A stretch of DNA of 64,000 nucleotides from Lachnospiraceae bacterium (GCA_017416505.1 JAFQCI010000147.1:124001-188000); one strand, 5' to 3'. Counted from the first letter of the stretch, positions 8,713-18,153 are shown. The notes: generated by a model not told the origin, from the sequence alone. Numbers and translations: made by a program.

Positions 8713-9820
8713 TCATTGTCACCTCCCATGGATAAACGTCCTTTTGATTGATTTCAACGGCAAAGTCCTTAAATTCCGGTACTATCCATACCATCGGTAC
8801 CTTTTCTTCCTTCTTTCTTTGATACCAGCCAAGTGCTTCTTCACTTCTTTCATTGGAAATTAAGATAAAAAAGGTATTCTGTTCCTTATTTACTTCTTTC
8901 TCACATAGTTTCAAAAAGTCCCCTGGTTGATTTTTGTTATCAATTCTTGCTAATTTTTTCAATATCATATTCATATGAGAAGCAGAAGAACCTGTTTCCA
9001 CCATAACCGGTTCTTTCGTAATCAAATCAAAGGCATTGGTTACAATTCCCAATGGTACAAAATCCCGAATAAATCGATTTGCCAGGGTGGCAGCTATCTT
9101 TATGGAAATTTCCTGTACTATGTCCTGATGAAACATCGTATGGGTATTCATATTCACAAGTATCTTTACATCATAATTGGAAGTAGGATAATAGGTATTT
9201 ACCTGAAGTACATTATTTCTGGCTGTACTCTTCCAATTAATATTCCGGTAATTATCATAGGGCTGATACTCCCTGATTCCCTTAAATTCAAAAGGGTCTT
9301 CCACCAAAGACTTTTTCGCCATATATTCACCCAAAATCGTCTGATAGGTCACTTCGAATTGTGTCATATCCAAGAAGGAAGGATATACATACAAATAACA
9401 TTGATTTTTACTGTTTTTCGCATAACTGTGTTTCATAAATAAGTCTTTTGAAATCAAATCCACATTGGAAATTCCATAATACCCCCTCTTTCCTGGTGTA
9501 AAGGGAAGCTTTCTTGTTACAATTTGATTTCCCATAACTGAAAACACGTCATTCCGATAAAACTGGTCCGTCACACAAACATTGTCCAAATCTTCGAATA
9601 CAAAGGAACGGTCTGTCACAAACTTCACACTCAAAATTGGCATAGGTAGTATTTTTTGATTGGTAATCTCCTGAAGCAACGTCACAGTTTCATTTTCAAA
9701 AGCTTCTTCTTTGTCAAAAGATAATTTCACCTCTACGCCCTTGTCCCAATATTTCGCATAGATTCTTTTTTGAATCCGGTACAGCAATAAGATGATAATA
9801 ACTGTAATTATCAGTAACAT
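8705..9820 (-). CDS. DUF58-domain protein (MoxR-associated)
   Basis: 371 residues. An N-terminal hydrophobic segment (LLIITVIIILLLY) anchors it. A beta-rich region follows, then the DUF58 signature FKGIREYQPYDNYRNINWKSTAR (positions about 178-200), related to a von Willebrand A fold. These proteins are established partners of MoxR AAA+ ATPases. The gene sits 20 bases behind the MoxR gene and overlaps the membrane-protein gene downstream, so the three form one operon. The molecular substrate is unknown. Confidence 0.88.
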   Translation of the reverse strand: MLLIITVIIILLLYRIQKRIYAKYWDKGVEVKLSFDKEEAFENETVTLLQEITNQKILPMPILSVKFVTDRSFVFEDLDNVCVTDQFYRNDVFSVMGNQIVTRKLPFTPGKRGYYGISNVDLISKDLFMKHSYAKNSKNQCYLYVYPSFLDMTQFEVTYQTILGEYMAKKSLVEDPFEFKGIREYQPYDNYRNINWKSTARNNVLQVNTYYPTSNYDVKILVNMNTHTMFHQDIVQEISIKIAATLANRFIRDFVPLGIVTNAFDLITKEPVMVETGSSASHMNMILKKLARIDNKNQPGDFLKLCEKEVNKEQNTFFILISNERSEEALGWYQRKKEEKVPMVWIVPEFKDFAVEINQKDVYPWEVTMND

Positions 9821-9840
9821 ATGACCCCAACCTTTCCAGT

Positions 9841-10788
9841 TTATTCACTCCAGTTTTCCGTTGGCACTGCAGTACCGGATAAAATTCCATCCAGAATGCT
9901 GTCTTCTGTTTTATTGGATGCCACAGAAGAATATGTAATCATTCTATGCGCCATAACCGGTTTTGCTAATTTTTTCACATCCTCCGGTATTACATAATTT
10001 CTATTATTCATAGCTGCATAAACTTTTAACACTTTTACAAATGCCAAAGTTCCTCTTGGACTTACTCCAAGAGCAACACTAGGGTGATTTCTGGTAGCTT
10101 GAACCAGATTTACGATATATTCTTTTAAGGAAGGATGAAGAAATACCTCCTGGCATTCCTTTCGCATTTCCATTAAATCTGCTTTGGTGCAAACCGGCTC
10201 TAAGCTATCCATTGGGTTTTCAATCATAAAACGGGATATCATATGAATTTCTTCTTCCTTATCTGGAAATCCCACAGATAATTTCATCATAAAACGGTCT
10301 AATTGAGCCTCCGGCAATGGAAAAGTACCGGCTGTTTCAATCGGATTCTGGGTAGCAATTACTAAAAAAGGTTCTTCTAGAGCATAAGTAACCCCATCTA
10401 CCGTTACCTGTTTTTCTTCCATACATTCCAAAAGACTGGATTGGGTTCTAGGTGTTGCACGATTGATTTCATCTGCTAAAATAATATTTGCAAAAACAGG
10501 ACCTTTGATAAACTGAAATTCTCCTTCTTTCTGACGGAAAATATTCATACCAGTAATATCAGAAGGTAATAAATCCGGCGTAAACTGAATACGGCTAAAA
10601 TCCGCACTTAAGGATTTTGCAATGGCTTTTGTCATTACCGTTTTTCCTGTACCCGGTGCATCCTCCAGCAATACATGTCCCCCTGCAATCAAAGATGCTA
10701 AAAGCATTTGAATGATTTCATCTTTTCCTACAATTACCTTTCCCACATTTTCCTTAAGAGTTTTTGCTACTTCATATGTTTTTCCCAT
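9841..10788 (-). CDS. MoxR-family AAA+ ATPase
   Basis: 315 residues, typical length. The Walker A motif is APGTGKT (about 45), Walker B is ILADEINRA (about 107), with sensor 1 in IATQNP and an arginine finger region in LPEAQLDRF. MoxR ATPases act as chaperone-like activators of partner proteins carrying VWA or DUF58 folds. The ATG has GAGG upstream. It is the first gene of the MoxR/DUF58/DUF4129-like operon, 78 bases after ribH; no terminator is visible in that gap, so partial read-through from the riboflavin operon is possible. Confidence 0.95.
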   Translation of the reverse strand: MGKTYEVAKTLKENVGKVIVGKDEIIQMLLASLIAGGHVLLEDAPGTGKTVMTKAIAKSLSADFSRIQFTPDLLPSDITGMNIFRQKEGEFQFIKGPVFANIILADEINRATPRTQSSLLECMEEKQVTVDGVTYALEEPFLVIATQNPIETAGTFPLPEAQLDRFMMKLSVGFPDKEEEIHMISRFMIENPMDSLEPVCTKADLMEMRKECQEVFLHPSLKEYIVNLVQATRNHPSVALGVSPRGTLAFVKVLKVYAAMNNRNYVIPEDVKKLAKPVMAHRMITYSSVASNKTEDSILDGILSGTAVPTENWSE

Positions 10789-10866
10789 AAGTTTAACCTC
10801 TTTTCCGTTTTCATTTCAGTTCGTTTTACTGTAACTACATATCATTTTTTATAAATTTTCTCTTAT

Positions 10867-11334
10867 TTACGAATTCAGATTCTTCATTAAATTTGCCATT
10901 TCAATTGCAGTACATGCCGCATCATACCCCTTATTTCCAGCCTTTGTTCCGGCACGTTCAATGGCTTGTTCAATATTATCTGTAGTAACTACACCAAACG
11001 CAATTGGAACATTGGTTTCTAAACCAACGCTGGCAATTCCCTTTGATACTTCTGCACAAACATAATCATAATGGCTGGTTGCTCCTTTAATCACTGCCCC
11101 AACACATACAATAGCATCATAGTTTCCTGATTTTGCAAGTTGTTTTGCAACCAATGGTATTTCAAATGCTCCCGGTACCCATGCTAAGGTAATATCGTCT
11201 TCTTCCATTCCATGACGAACCAAGGCATCCTTTGCTCCTCCAATTAATTTTGATACGATAAACTCATTAAATCTGGCTGCAACAATTGCCACCTTCAATC
11301 CACTTGCTACTACATTTCCTTCTAATGTTCTCAT
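10867..11334 (-). CDS. ribH: 6,7-dimethyl-8-ribityllumazine synthase
   Basis: 155 residues. It condenses the ribityl-aminopyrimidine with dihydroxybutanone phosphate in the penultimate riboflavin step. Family motifs are visible: [15 protein letters not shown] near the N-terminus, the WVPGAFEIP substrate-site segment and the catalytic-histidine region [14 protein letters not shown]. It is the last gene of the riboflavin operon, 49 bases after ribBA. The ATG has an AAGGGA site. Confidence 0.98.
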   Translation of the reverse strand: MRTLEGNVVASGLKVAIVAARFNEFIVSKLIGGAKDALVRHGMEEDDITLAWVPGAFEIPLVAKQLAKSGNYDAIVCVGAVIKGATSHYDYVCAEVSKGIASVGLETNVPIAFGVVTTDNIEQAIERAGTKAGNKGYDAACTAIEMANLMKNLNS

Positions 11335-11383
11335 TTCTTTTCCCTTGCAGAACTTTTTTCTGCTTATCCTTTCTTTTGCTATA

Positions 11384-12586
11384 TTATTTGTAATCTGTCA
11401 TATGGTTCATTTTATGTTGTTTGGTTTTTAAATAAAAAGCATCTACCGGATTTGCCTTGATTTGAATCGGAACTCTTTCTTTAATGGTAATTCCATATCC
11501 ATTCAGTCCGCTGATTTTACTTGGGTTATTGGTCATTAGTCGTAATTCTTTCACACCAAGGTCATGCAAAATCTGTGCTCCGATTCCATAATCCCTCATA
11601 TCAGCCGGAAAACCAAGTTTAATGTTCGCCTCTACGGTATCAAGTCCCTGTTCCTGCAATTCATATGCTTTTAATTTATTAATTAAACCAATGCCACGGC
11701 CTTCCTGACGCATATAAACTAATACGCCCCTGCCTTCTTCCGCTATCATCCTTAATGCTTCTTCCAACTGCTCTCCACAGTCGCAACGCATAGAACCAAG
11801 GACATCTCCGGTTAAACATTCCGAATGCACCCGGCATAAAACTGGTTTGCCATCTTTAATATCTCCCATAACAAGGGCAACATGGTGTTCGCCATTTAAA
11901 CGGTTTTCATAACCATAAATATCAAACTCACCATATTTTGTCGGCATCTTCGCCTTTGCCTTACATTCCACCAGACTTTCCAGTTTTAAACGATAGGCGA
12001 TGATATCTGCAATGGAAATCAGTTTCAAATTATGTTCTTTTGAAAACTCAATTAACTCTGTGGTTCTCATCATGGTACCGTCTTCCCGCATAATCTCACA
12101 ACAAAGACCACAAGGCTTTAATCCGGCTAATTTCATCAAATCCACCGTTGCCTCTGTATGACCGGCACGTTTTAATATACCACCTTCTCTGGCTTCCAAA
12201 GGAAACATATGCCCCGGTCTTCTGAAATCCTCCGGCTTTGCATCATCCTTCACACACTGTATTGCAGTAAGGGAACGCTCTACCGCTGAAATCCCTGTTG
12301 TAGTATCCACATGGTCAATGGATACGGTAAATGCCGTCTGATGGTTGTCTGTATTGGTAGAAACCATCTGGGAAAGCCCTAATTTATTCGTCAGCTCCTT
12401 ATCCATGGGCATACAAATCAAACCTTTGGCATAACTTGCCATAAAATTAACGTTTTCTGTAGTAGCAAACTCCGCAGCACAAATGCAATCTCCTTCATTT
12501 TCTCTATCCGGGTCATCCACCACCAGTATGATTTTTCCTTGTCTTAAATCTTCCAATGCTTCTTCCACTGTACTAAAATCTGACAT
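11384..12586 (-). CDS. ribBA: bifunctional DHBP synthase / GTP cyclohydrolase II
   Basis: 400 residues, fusing RibB (about 1-200) with RibA (about 205-400). RibB shows [10 protein letters not shown] and the [12 protein letters not shown] segment. RibA shows the zinc cysteines in [17 protein letters not shown] and the arginine-rich [11 protein letters not shown] loop. It makes both riboflavin precursors, from ribulose 5-phosphate and GTP. It is the third gene of the operon under the FMN riboswitch. An AGGAG site precedes the ATG. Confidence 0.98.
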   Translation of the reverse strand: MSDFSTVEEALEDLRQGKIILVVDDPDRENEGDCICAAEFATTENVNFMASYAKGLICMPMDKELTNKLGLSQMVSTNTDNHQTAFTVSIDHVDTTTGISAVERSLTAIQCVKDDAKPEDFRRPGHMFPLEAREGGILKRAGHTEATVDLMKLAGLKPCGLCCEIMREDGTMMRTTELIEFSKEHNLKLISIADIIAYRLKLESLVECKAKAKMPTKYGEFDIYGYENRLNGEHHVALVMGDIKDGKPVLCRVHSECLTGDVLGSMRCDCGEQLEEALRMIAEEGRGVLVYMRQEGRGIGLINKLKAYELQEQGLDTVEANIKLGFPADMRDYGIGAQILHDLGVKELRLMTNNPSKISGLNGYGITIKERVPIQIKANPVDAFYLKTKQHKMNHMTDYK

Positions 12587-12685
12587 TCTTCTATTCTCCT
12601 ATTCTAATCCCTGATAATTCGTGATACAAGAATCCTCTTAATCCTCAATATTTACCACATATCTTGTAAACCAACACTAACATGG

Positions 12686-13324
12686 CTAATTTAGATATCC
12701 ATACTCTCTTAAAAAATCCTCGCTTAAGGAAGATTCTTTTTTCTTATCCTGAAAAGCAATAAAATGTTCAATGTATTTTCCTACCATATCACATTCAATG
12801 TTCACTCTATCCCCGATTTTCTTATAGCTTAAGCTGGTTTCTTTCCTGGTATGCGGAATAATGGATACATAAAAACAATCTTTTTCCACCTTTGCAACCG
12901 TAAGACTGATTCCATCTATCGTAACAGAACCTTTTCTTACCACATATTTTAAAATTTCTTCCTTGGCACCAATCCCATACCAGAATGCATTATCTTCTTC
13001 TTTTATCTCTAAGATGCTGCCCTCACCATCAATATGTCCGGAAACAATATGTCCACCAAATCTTCCATCAGCAGCCATGGCTCTTTCTAAATTTACTTTA
13101 TCCCCAGCCTTAACATCACTTAGATTGGAACAGCGTTTGGTTTCTGGCATAACATCCGCTTCAAACTCATGGTTTCCAATATAAACCACCGTAAGGCAGA
13201 CTCCATTCACAGCAATACTATCTCCCAGTCTGGTTCCTTCCAGCACTTTACCTGCCTTAATTACCAGACTGGTAGGTTTTATTTTTGATATCACACCAAC
13301 TTCTTCTATGATTCCTGTAAACAT
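12686..13324 (-). CDS. ribE: riboflavin synthase, alpha chain
   Basis: 212 residues forming two tandem lumazine-binding barrels: the first starts MFTGIIEEVG and contains GVCLTV, the second contains GHIVSGHIDGEG and DGISLTV. It dismutates two lumazines into riboflavin. Its start lies inside the ribD end (19-base overlap), with GGAAGGGTGG as ribosome site, so the two are translated together. Gene order ribD-ribE-ribBA-ribH matches other Firmicutes. Confidence 0.97.
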   Translation of the reverse strand: MFTGIIEEVGVISKIKPTSLVIKAGKVLEGTRLGDSIAVNGVCLTVVYIGNHEFEADVMPETKRCSNLSDVKAGDKVNLERAMAADGRFGGHIVSGHIDGEGSILEIKEEDNAFWYGIGAKEEILKYVVRKGSVTIDGISLTVAKVEKDCFYVSIIPHTRKETSLSYKKIGDRVNIECDMVGKYIEHFIAFQDKKKESSLSEDFLREYGYLN

Positions 13325-14412
13325 TTTTCCACCCTTCCTATGATTAATATGTCATTTTGAATCACGGTACATTCTATATCCGCCAGTTTTACAGCATCTG
13401 CCATTTTCTGAATTCCTTCTCCCTCCACAGGAGATAGGGCATCTGCCCCTCCAATCAGTTTAGGAGCAATAAAAGCATATACTCTGTCCACCAGATTTTC
13501 CTGCAGGAAAGAACCGTGAACCCTGCCTCCGCCTTCTACCAGTATGCTGTCAATATTTCTTTCCCCTAACTTTATCATCAGTTCAGGTAAACGGATTTCA
13601 TTTTCCATTTCTATTAGTTCTACCCCAAAAGACATAAGTTTTTCCTTCTTTTCTTCCTCTGCCTTTGTAGTAACAACTATGGTTTTTATTTCTTTCGCCG
13701 TCTTTACAATATTGCTTTCCAATGGAATCCTTAATTTCGAATCCAGAATAATTCTTACAGGGTTCACTCCGCCTTCCATCCTACAATTAAGCATAGGGTC
13801 ATCCTCCAAAACCGTATGAATCCCCACTAATATGGCTTTATATCGATTTCTAAGAACCTGTACATACTTTCTGCTTTCTTCTGATGTAACCCACTTAGAA
13901 TCCTTGGAAACGGTAGCAATTTTCCCATCCAAAGTCATTGCATACTTCATAGCAATAAAGGGTCTTTTTTTATTGATATAATGAAAAAAGACTTCATTTA
14001 ATTTTAAGGCTTCTTCCTTCAACACACCAACTGTAACATCGATTCCATGCTTTCGTAAAATCTCAATTCCCTGTCCACCCACCAAAGGGTTTTCATCCAC
14101 ACAGGCAACAATCACCCGTTTTATCTTATGTTCTATAATTGCCTCCGTACATGGGGGTGTTTTTCCATAATGGCAGCAAGGTTCTAATGTCACATAAAGT
14201 TCTGCACCTTCGGCACTTTCCCTTAAAGAATTCAGTGCATTTCTTTCCGCATGAAATTTACCATACTCTTCGTGAAAGCCTTCGCCTATTATTTCCCCAT
14301 TCTTTACTACAACACACCCTACCATAGGGTTAGGAGCCGTTCTTCCTTCTCCTTTTCGAGCTAGTTCCAACGCCCGTTTCATATATTTTATATCTATTTC
14401 TTCTTGTGTCAT
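13306..14412 (-). CDS. ribD: bifunctional pyrimidine deaminase/reductase
   Basis: About 368 residues. The N-terminal deaminase has the zinc site HAE (in FHAERNAL) and PCCHYGKTPPC. The C-terminal reductase begins near residue 150 and ends with an LVEGGGRVHGSF motif. It performs the second and third steps of riboflavin synthesis. The longest frame would add 18 residues, but these are encoded by the riboswitch terminator hairpin. The ATG at 14412 has AGGAGG 12 bases before it, slightly long but the better choice. It is the first gene of the FMN-controlled operon. Confidence 0.96.
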   Translation of the reverse strand: MTQEEIDIKYMKRALELARKGEGRTAPNPMVGCVVVKNGEIIGEGFHEEYGKFHAERNALNSLRESAEGAELYVTLEPCCHYGKTPPCTEAIIEHKIKRVIVACVDENPLVGGQGIEILRKHGIDVTVGVLKEEALKLNEVFFHYINKKRPFIAMKYAMTLDGKIATVSKDSKWVTSEESRKYVQVLRNRYKAILVGIHTVLEDDPMLNCRMEGGVNPVRIILDSKLRIPLESNIVKTAKEIKTIVVTTKAEEEKKEKLMSFGVELIEMENEIRLPELMIKLGERNIDSILVEGGGRVHGSFLQENLVDRVYAFIAPKLIGGADALSPVEGEGIQKMADAVKLADIECTVIQNDILIIGRVEKCLQES

Positions 14413-14443
14413 CCTGTCATTATCCCTCCTTTTCCTGATAAAT

Positions 14444-14470
14444 GAAAAAATCCCTGAAAACTTCAAGGGT
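14444..14470 (-). terminator. riboswitch-controlled terminator before ribD
   Basis: On the minus strand CCC-T-TGAA pairs with TTC-AGGG around a 3-base loop (14452-14469, one bulge), followed by a run of T (14444-14450). It lies between the FMN aptamer and the ribD ribosome site, as expected for transcriptional attenuation. Confidence 0.75.
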
Positions 14471-14558
14471 ATAAATCAAGGAATCTAAAAAATACTAAAG
14501 TTGTCCATAGTTTTAAGACATCTATTTATATTTTACTTTATTTTCTTTTCTCCTTATA

Positions 14559-14662
14559 CTTCTCTCATCCAGACTTTACTGTCGGCTTTGGAATTTCACC
14601 AAATCTGCACCATGGCTCGCGGGCTTTACCGCCGGTTAGGACTTTCACCTTACCCCGAAGTT
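14559..14662 (-). promoter_or_regulatory. FMN riboswitch (RFN element)
   Basis: The minus strand shows the conserved RFN blocks in order: GGGGTAAGGTGAAAGTCC, AACCGGCGGTAAAGCC, CCGCGAGCC, TTGGTGAAATTCCAAAGCCGAC, AGT and CTGGATGAGAGAAG. The closing stem is CTTC near 14660 with GAAG near 14560. It lies about 150 bases upstream of ribD and should turn the rib operon off when FMN is abundant. Confidence 0.97.
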
Positions 14663-14718
14663 TATCTCATTATACCTCTAATATACTTCAATTTCAAGAT
14701 GTTTCATAAAAAGCCCCC

Positions 14719-14760
14719 TTGAGGCTTTCATCAAAATATGATAAACTTCACCTTATCATA
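14719..14760 (+). promoter_or_regulatory. bioY promoter with overlapping inverted repeat
   Basis: TTGAGG (14719-14724), a 17-bp spacer and TAAACT (14742-14747) form a candidate promoter. A perfect 8-bp inverted repeat, TATGATAA (14737-14744) and TTATCATA (14753-14760) with 8 bases between, overlaps the -10 and start site, as an operator would. The sequence does not match the known BirA operator (TTGTTAAC type). Confidence 0.5.
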
Positions 14761-14798
14761 ATGAAACCATCGTAACATAAAGAAAAGGAAACAAAACC

Positions 14799-15335
14799 AT
14801 GAAACAACTATCCATAAAAAGGATGAATACGATTGCTCTTTTCACCGCCTTACTATGTGTAAGTGCATATATCGTAATTCCCTTACCCTTTACTCCGACG
14901 CCAATTACGACTCAGGGAATTATCGTATATCTGATTGGAATTTTATTATCCCCGTTTGAAGCATTTATGACTATGATTCTCTATATCTTACTAGGAATCA
15001 TAGGCTTACCTGTTTTCTCCGGAGGCAGGTCAGGATTGGGAATTTTGTTAGGACCTACCGGAGGATATATCATTGGCTTCACTATTTCCGTTGTTCTCAT
15101 CAGCCTCCTGAAAGGAAAAAAGAACAATGTGAAAAGATATTTTCTTTTAATTCTCTTGTTAGGGTTGCCTATTACCTACCTTTTCGGCTCCTTCTCAATG
15201 AGATACCATATGAATTTAAGGGGAACTAAATTATTTTATGTCAGTGTACTTCCCTTCCTTCCACTGGATATCATAAAAGCTATCTGTTCTGGCACATTAG
15301 GTTTTACTCTAAAGAAAAAGCTCCGTAATATCTAA
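14799..15335 (+). CDS. bioY: biotin transporter BioY (ECF S component)
   Basis: 178 residues and about six membrane segments. BioY signatures are visible: FTPTPITTQ near residue 32, GRSGLGILLGPTGGYIIGF (about 77-95) and a final FLPLDIIKA. BioY binds biotin and normally works with the energy-coupling module EcfAA'T encoded elsewhere; no such genes are nearby. It is divergent from the rib operon and has its own promoter and terminator. The AAGGA site is 8 bases before the ATG. A related vitamin S component is the only serious alternative. Confidence 0.92.
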   Translation: MKQLSIKRMNTIALFTALLCVSAYIVIPLPFTPTPITTQGIIVYLIGILLSPFEAFMTMILYILLGIIGLPVFSGGRSGLGILLGPTGGYIIGFTISVVLISLLKGKKNNVKRYFLLILLLGLPITYLFGSFSMRYHMNLRGTKLFYVSVLPFLPLDIIKAICSGTLGFTLKKKLRNI

Positions 15336-15350
15336 TTACGAAGCTTTTTT
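15316..15350 (+). terminator. bioY terminator
   Basis: AAAAGCT-C-CGTAAT pairs with ATTACG-A-AGCTTTT, ending in six T. The 5' arm overlaps the last codons of bioY. A-tracts on the other side allow it to serve the minus strand too. Confidence 0.85.
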
Positions 15351-15365
15351 CATACCACTAATATG

Positions 15366-16907
15366 CTAATTCATAATGACATCTTCCAAGGTAAGAGTTG
15401 TCAAATCTTCTTCCTTGCAGACCGGTAATGTCACCAGACGATTCGCCTGCTGGTTAATTACCTCATCCAGATAATTTCTTACATCTCTGGCATTACCAAA
15501 ATTCTTATCTTTATTTAAAACCCAGTTTGAAAAATGCTCATTCACATACTGCAGTGCATCTTCCGTTACTTTATAATCTAATTCAGAAGACATTTTAATA
15601 AAAATTTTCATTAAATGCTCCTGGTCATAATCATCAAAAACGATTTTTCGGTTAAATCTTGACTGCAAGCCTGGGTTTGCGGCAATAAATTCTTTCATTT
15701 CATTTTCATATCCTGCGGCAATTACAATAAAGTCGTCCCGGTAATCTTCCATGCACTTATTTAAAGTATCAATGGCTTCCTGCCCGAAATCTCCTTCTTT
15801 TTTACCATTGGTCAAAGAATACGCCTCATCAATAAATAAAATTCCGCCCATTGCCTTATCCACAACTTCTTTTACCTTCGCTGCAGTTTGACCCATATAG
15901 CCTGCAACTAAATCCGCACGGTCCACTTCCACTAATTGTCCCTTTGATAAAATTCCAAGAGAACAATATATTTTTGACAAAATTCTGGCAACCGTAGTTT
16001 TTCCAGTTCCCGGATTTCCAACAAAAATCAGATGTTTTGCGATTTGTGGAGTTCTTAGACCACTTTTCTTTCGCATTTCACATACTTTCAAAAGATTAAT
16101 CATATTTTCCACTTCCACCTTAACGGAATTTAGACCAATCAATCCATGAAGCTGTGCAAGAAGTTCCTCTAGTGGTTCAATCTGCTCCTGGGTTGTAACA
16201 GTACCAGTAAAAGTATCCTTTTGAGCATTTTGAGAAGAAGAACTATCATTTCTTCCCGTATCAAGAGGAATAAATTTCTTATCTGATATATTGTTTTGAC
16301 TTTTTGATTCATCTAAATTAATAGGAATAAACCGATTAGATCCCGGATTTATATTCGTATCATTGATTCCAAATTCTAAAAACTGTGTGGTGGAATCTGA
16401 AATAGCATAACGCTGTTTTTGAAGACGGTTGATGTTACTTTCCAACATTTTACAATAGCGGTCAATGTTTTTTATTTCCCGCAAATCCATCTCACCCTTG
16501 GTTCTCGCCAATTCCTTTCCAACTTTGATAAAGGTTTCATAATACATTCGAGTGGCATCATAATAAGTATTATGATAAAGCAATCCTGGTATTCCTTCTA
16601 CATCCAAAAAATACTCCAAAGATTCCGGCGGATGGCTTAAAAAATCATCCGAAAATACCGTTTTATCTGTGACTCCCTGAAACAATGTTTCCGGTGTATA
16701 GTTATATCCCAGGTATTTATTGATATATCGTACTTCTTCTCTGTCCGGTTTTCCATCCGACATGGTAATATAAACCATAAAATGAAACAAATCCTTTCGA
16801 AGGAGTTGATATACACTTATAGGGCCATCTTCAGCCAATGTATTAATTTGAATACTTTTTGCTGTTTTCAAACAATTCTCTAATAAATATCTAGTTTCAG
16901 ATTTCAT
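15366..16907 (-). CDS. SpoVK/CbxX-type AAA ATPase with TerB-like N-terminus
   Basis: 513 residues. Residues about 30-75 (FHFMVYITMSDGKPDREE and on) resemble a TerB-type helical domain with a calcium-like acidic loop. A Ser/Asn-rich linker (about 170-240) leads to a single AAA module of the CbbX/SpoVK class: Walker A GNPGTGKTT (about 290), Walker B ILFIDEAYSL, and a C-terminal lid with arginines in NPGLQSRFNRKIVF. Relatives remodel Rubisco or act in sporulation, and many have unknown targets. The gene stands alone between bioY and map. A ribosome site GGTGAA precedes the ATG. Domain identity is sound, substrate unknown. Confidence 0.85.
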   Translation of the reverse strand: MKSETRYLLENCLKTAKSIQINTLAEDGPISVYQLLRKDLFHFMVYITMSDGKPDREEVRYINKYLGYNYTPETLFQGVTDKTVFSDDFLSHPPESLEYFLDVEGIPGLLYHNTYYDATRMYYETFIKVGKELARTKGEMDLREIKNIDRYCKMLESNINRLQKQRYAISDSTTQFLEFGINDTNINPGSNRFIPINLDESKSQNNISDKKFIPLDTGRNDSSSSQNAQKDTFTGTVTTQEQIEPLEELLAQLHGLIGLNSVKVEVENMINLLKVCEMRKKSGLRTPQIAKHLIFVGNPGTGKTTVARILSKIYCSLGILSKGQLVEVDRADLVAGYMGQTAAKVKEVVDKAMGGILFIDEAYSLTNGKKEGDFGQEAIDTLNKCMEDYRDDFIVIAAGYENEMKEFIAANPGLQSRFNRKIVFDDYDQEHLMKIFIKMSSELDYKVTEDALQYVNEHFSNWVLNKDKNFGNARDVRNYLDEVINQQANRLVTLPVCKEEDLTTLTLEDVIMN

Positions 16908-16999
16908 ATTTTCACCAGACCTTTCAATCTCAAATCTGTTATATCTGTAAAATACAATTCAAGGTTTGAAAGAGGATATGATTCACTACATATCTCGGA

Positions 17000-17869
17000 C
17001 TAATATGTTAATACTTCGTATCCTGTTTCTGTAACAGCAACAGTGATTTCCCATTGTGCAGAAGGAAGTCTGTCTTTCGTATATACCGTCCATCCATCTG
17101 ATTCATCAATCTCCACTTCATGACTTCCCATGTTTACCATAGGCTCAATGGTAAATACCATTCCCGGAACCATCAACATTTCTGTTCCCCTTTGTGCTAC
17201 ATAACTGACAAAAGGTTCTTCATGAAATTCCAGCCCGATACCGTGTCCTCCGATTTCTACAACTACACTATATCCATTTGCCATAGCATGCTCGTTAATT
17301 GCTGCAGCAACATCTCCCAAAAATCCCCATGGTTTCACCTGTTGCAACCCAAGTTCCATACATTCTTTCGTAACCTGAACTAACTTCTTCTTTTCCTCAC
17401 TTACTTCTCCAATCAAAAACATTCTAGAAGAATCCGAAAAATAACCCTTATATTCCGTAGAAACATCAATATTTACGATATCTCCTGACTTTAAAACCAC
17501 ATCTTTGCTTGGAATGCCATGACAAACCACTTCATCAATAGAAGTACAAACGCTCTTCGGATATCCTTCATAATCTAAAGGAGCAGGAACTCCCCCACGT
17601 TCTACCGTCATCTGATATACAATATGATTAATTTCTTCTGTGGTCATTCCCTCTTTTACTACCTCTTCCAGGTAATCTAAAACTGCAATGTTAATGACAC
17701 TGCTTTCTTTGATTCCTTGAATTTGTTCCGGGGTTTTAATCATATGGTGTTCTGGAACAATATGCCCCTTTCTCTGATATGTTGCTATCTTATCATCAAA
17801 CTGCAAATGGCAGGCTTTATATTTTCGACCACTGCCACACCAACAAACATCATTTCGTCCTAATGTCAT
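17000..17869 (-). CDS. map: methionine aminopeptidase with SEC-C zinc motif
   Basis: About 289 residues. A short SEC-C motif (CWCGSGRKYKACH) at the N-terminus binds zinc and is known in SecA and some MetAPs, where it aids ribosome contact. The pita-bread catalytic domain follows with metal ligands Asp (NIDVS), Asp (SDSSRMF), His (GHGIGLEFHEEP), Glu (FTIEPMV) and Glu (QWEITV). It removes the N-terminal methionine of new proteins. I prefer the ATG at 17869 over the GTG three codons upstream, because the GGGTG site is then well placed. Confidence 0.95.
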   Translation of the reverse strand: MTLGRNDVCWCGSGRKYKACHLQFDDKIATYQRKGHIVPEHHMIKTPEQIQGIKESSVINIAVLDYLEEVVKEGMTTEEINHIVYQMTVERGGVPAPLDYEGYPKSVCTSIDEVVCHGIPSKDVVLKSGDIVNIDVSTEYKGYFSDSSRMFLIGEVSEEKKKLVQVTKECMELGLQQVKPWGFLGDVAAAINEHAMANGYSVVVEIGGHGIGLEFHEEPFVSYVAQRGTEMLMVPGMVFTIEPMVNMGSHEVEIDESDGWTVYTKDRLPSAQWEITVAVTETGYEVLTY

Positions 17870-17941
17870 ATCTTTCACCCTATCTATCTTTCATTTTATC
17901 AAAACTGTAAATCTAAAATATTAAAAAATAAGCTTTCATTC

Positions 17942-18115
17942 TTATTGCAACATAGAATACTCAAACGCATAATAGGACAATTTACATCCTTCTGAAATCT
18001 CAGCAGGAAGCAAGGCTCTCGCCACAAGCTTTAACTCTCCATCTAGGTCACTGACATTTCTAAGATTTGCATAATCACCATCTATGGTTGCCACTTCATA
18101 AATAATTTCTTCCAT
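17942..18115 (-). CDS. small conserved-looking protein, DUF3006-like (57 aa)
   Basis: A 57-residue open frame beginning MEEIIYEVATIDGDYANLR and ending FEYSMLQ, between uppP and map on the same strand. The composition is that of a real protein: alternating charged and hydrophobic residues, no rare clusters. The layout, with a short strand, a DGDYA turn, an acidic stretch and then ARALLPAEISEGCKL, recalls DUF3006 proteins, which read 'D.ieGdyAvve...LP...keGd'. A GGAG lies 12 bases upstream, somewhat distant. It starts 38 bases after the uppP stop, so it could be the second gene of a uppP operon. The function is unknown. Confidence 0.6.
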   Translation of the reverse strand: MEEIIYEVATIDGDYANLRNVSDLDGELKLVARALLPAEISEGCKLSYYAFEYSMLQ

Positions 18116-18153
18116 CAATCAATTCATCTCCAAATAAAAAGTCCGTAAATTTC

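Noticed and set aside
8975..9442. 155-codon open frame on the plus strand inside the DUF58 gene
   Set aside because: Composition (many Ile, Tyr, Arg) is that of an antisense shadow; the DUF58 frame has clear family motifs.
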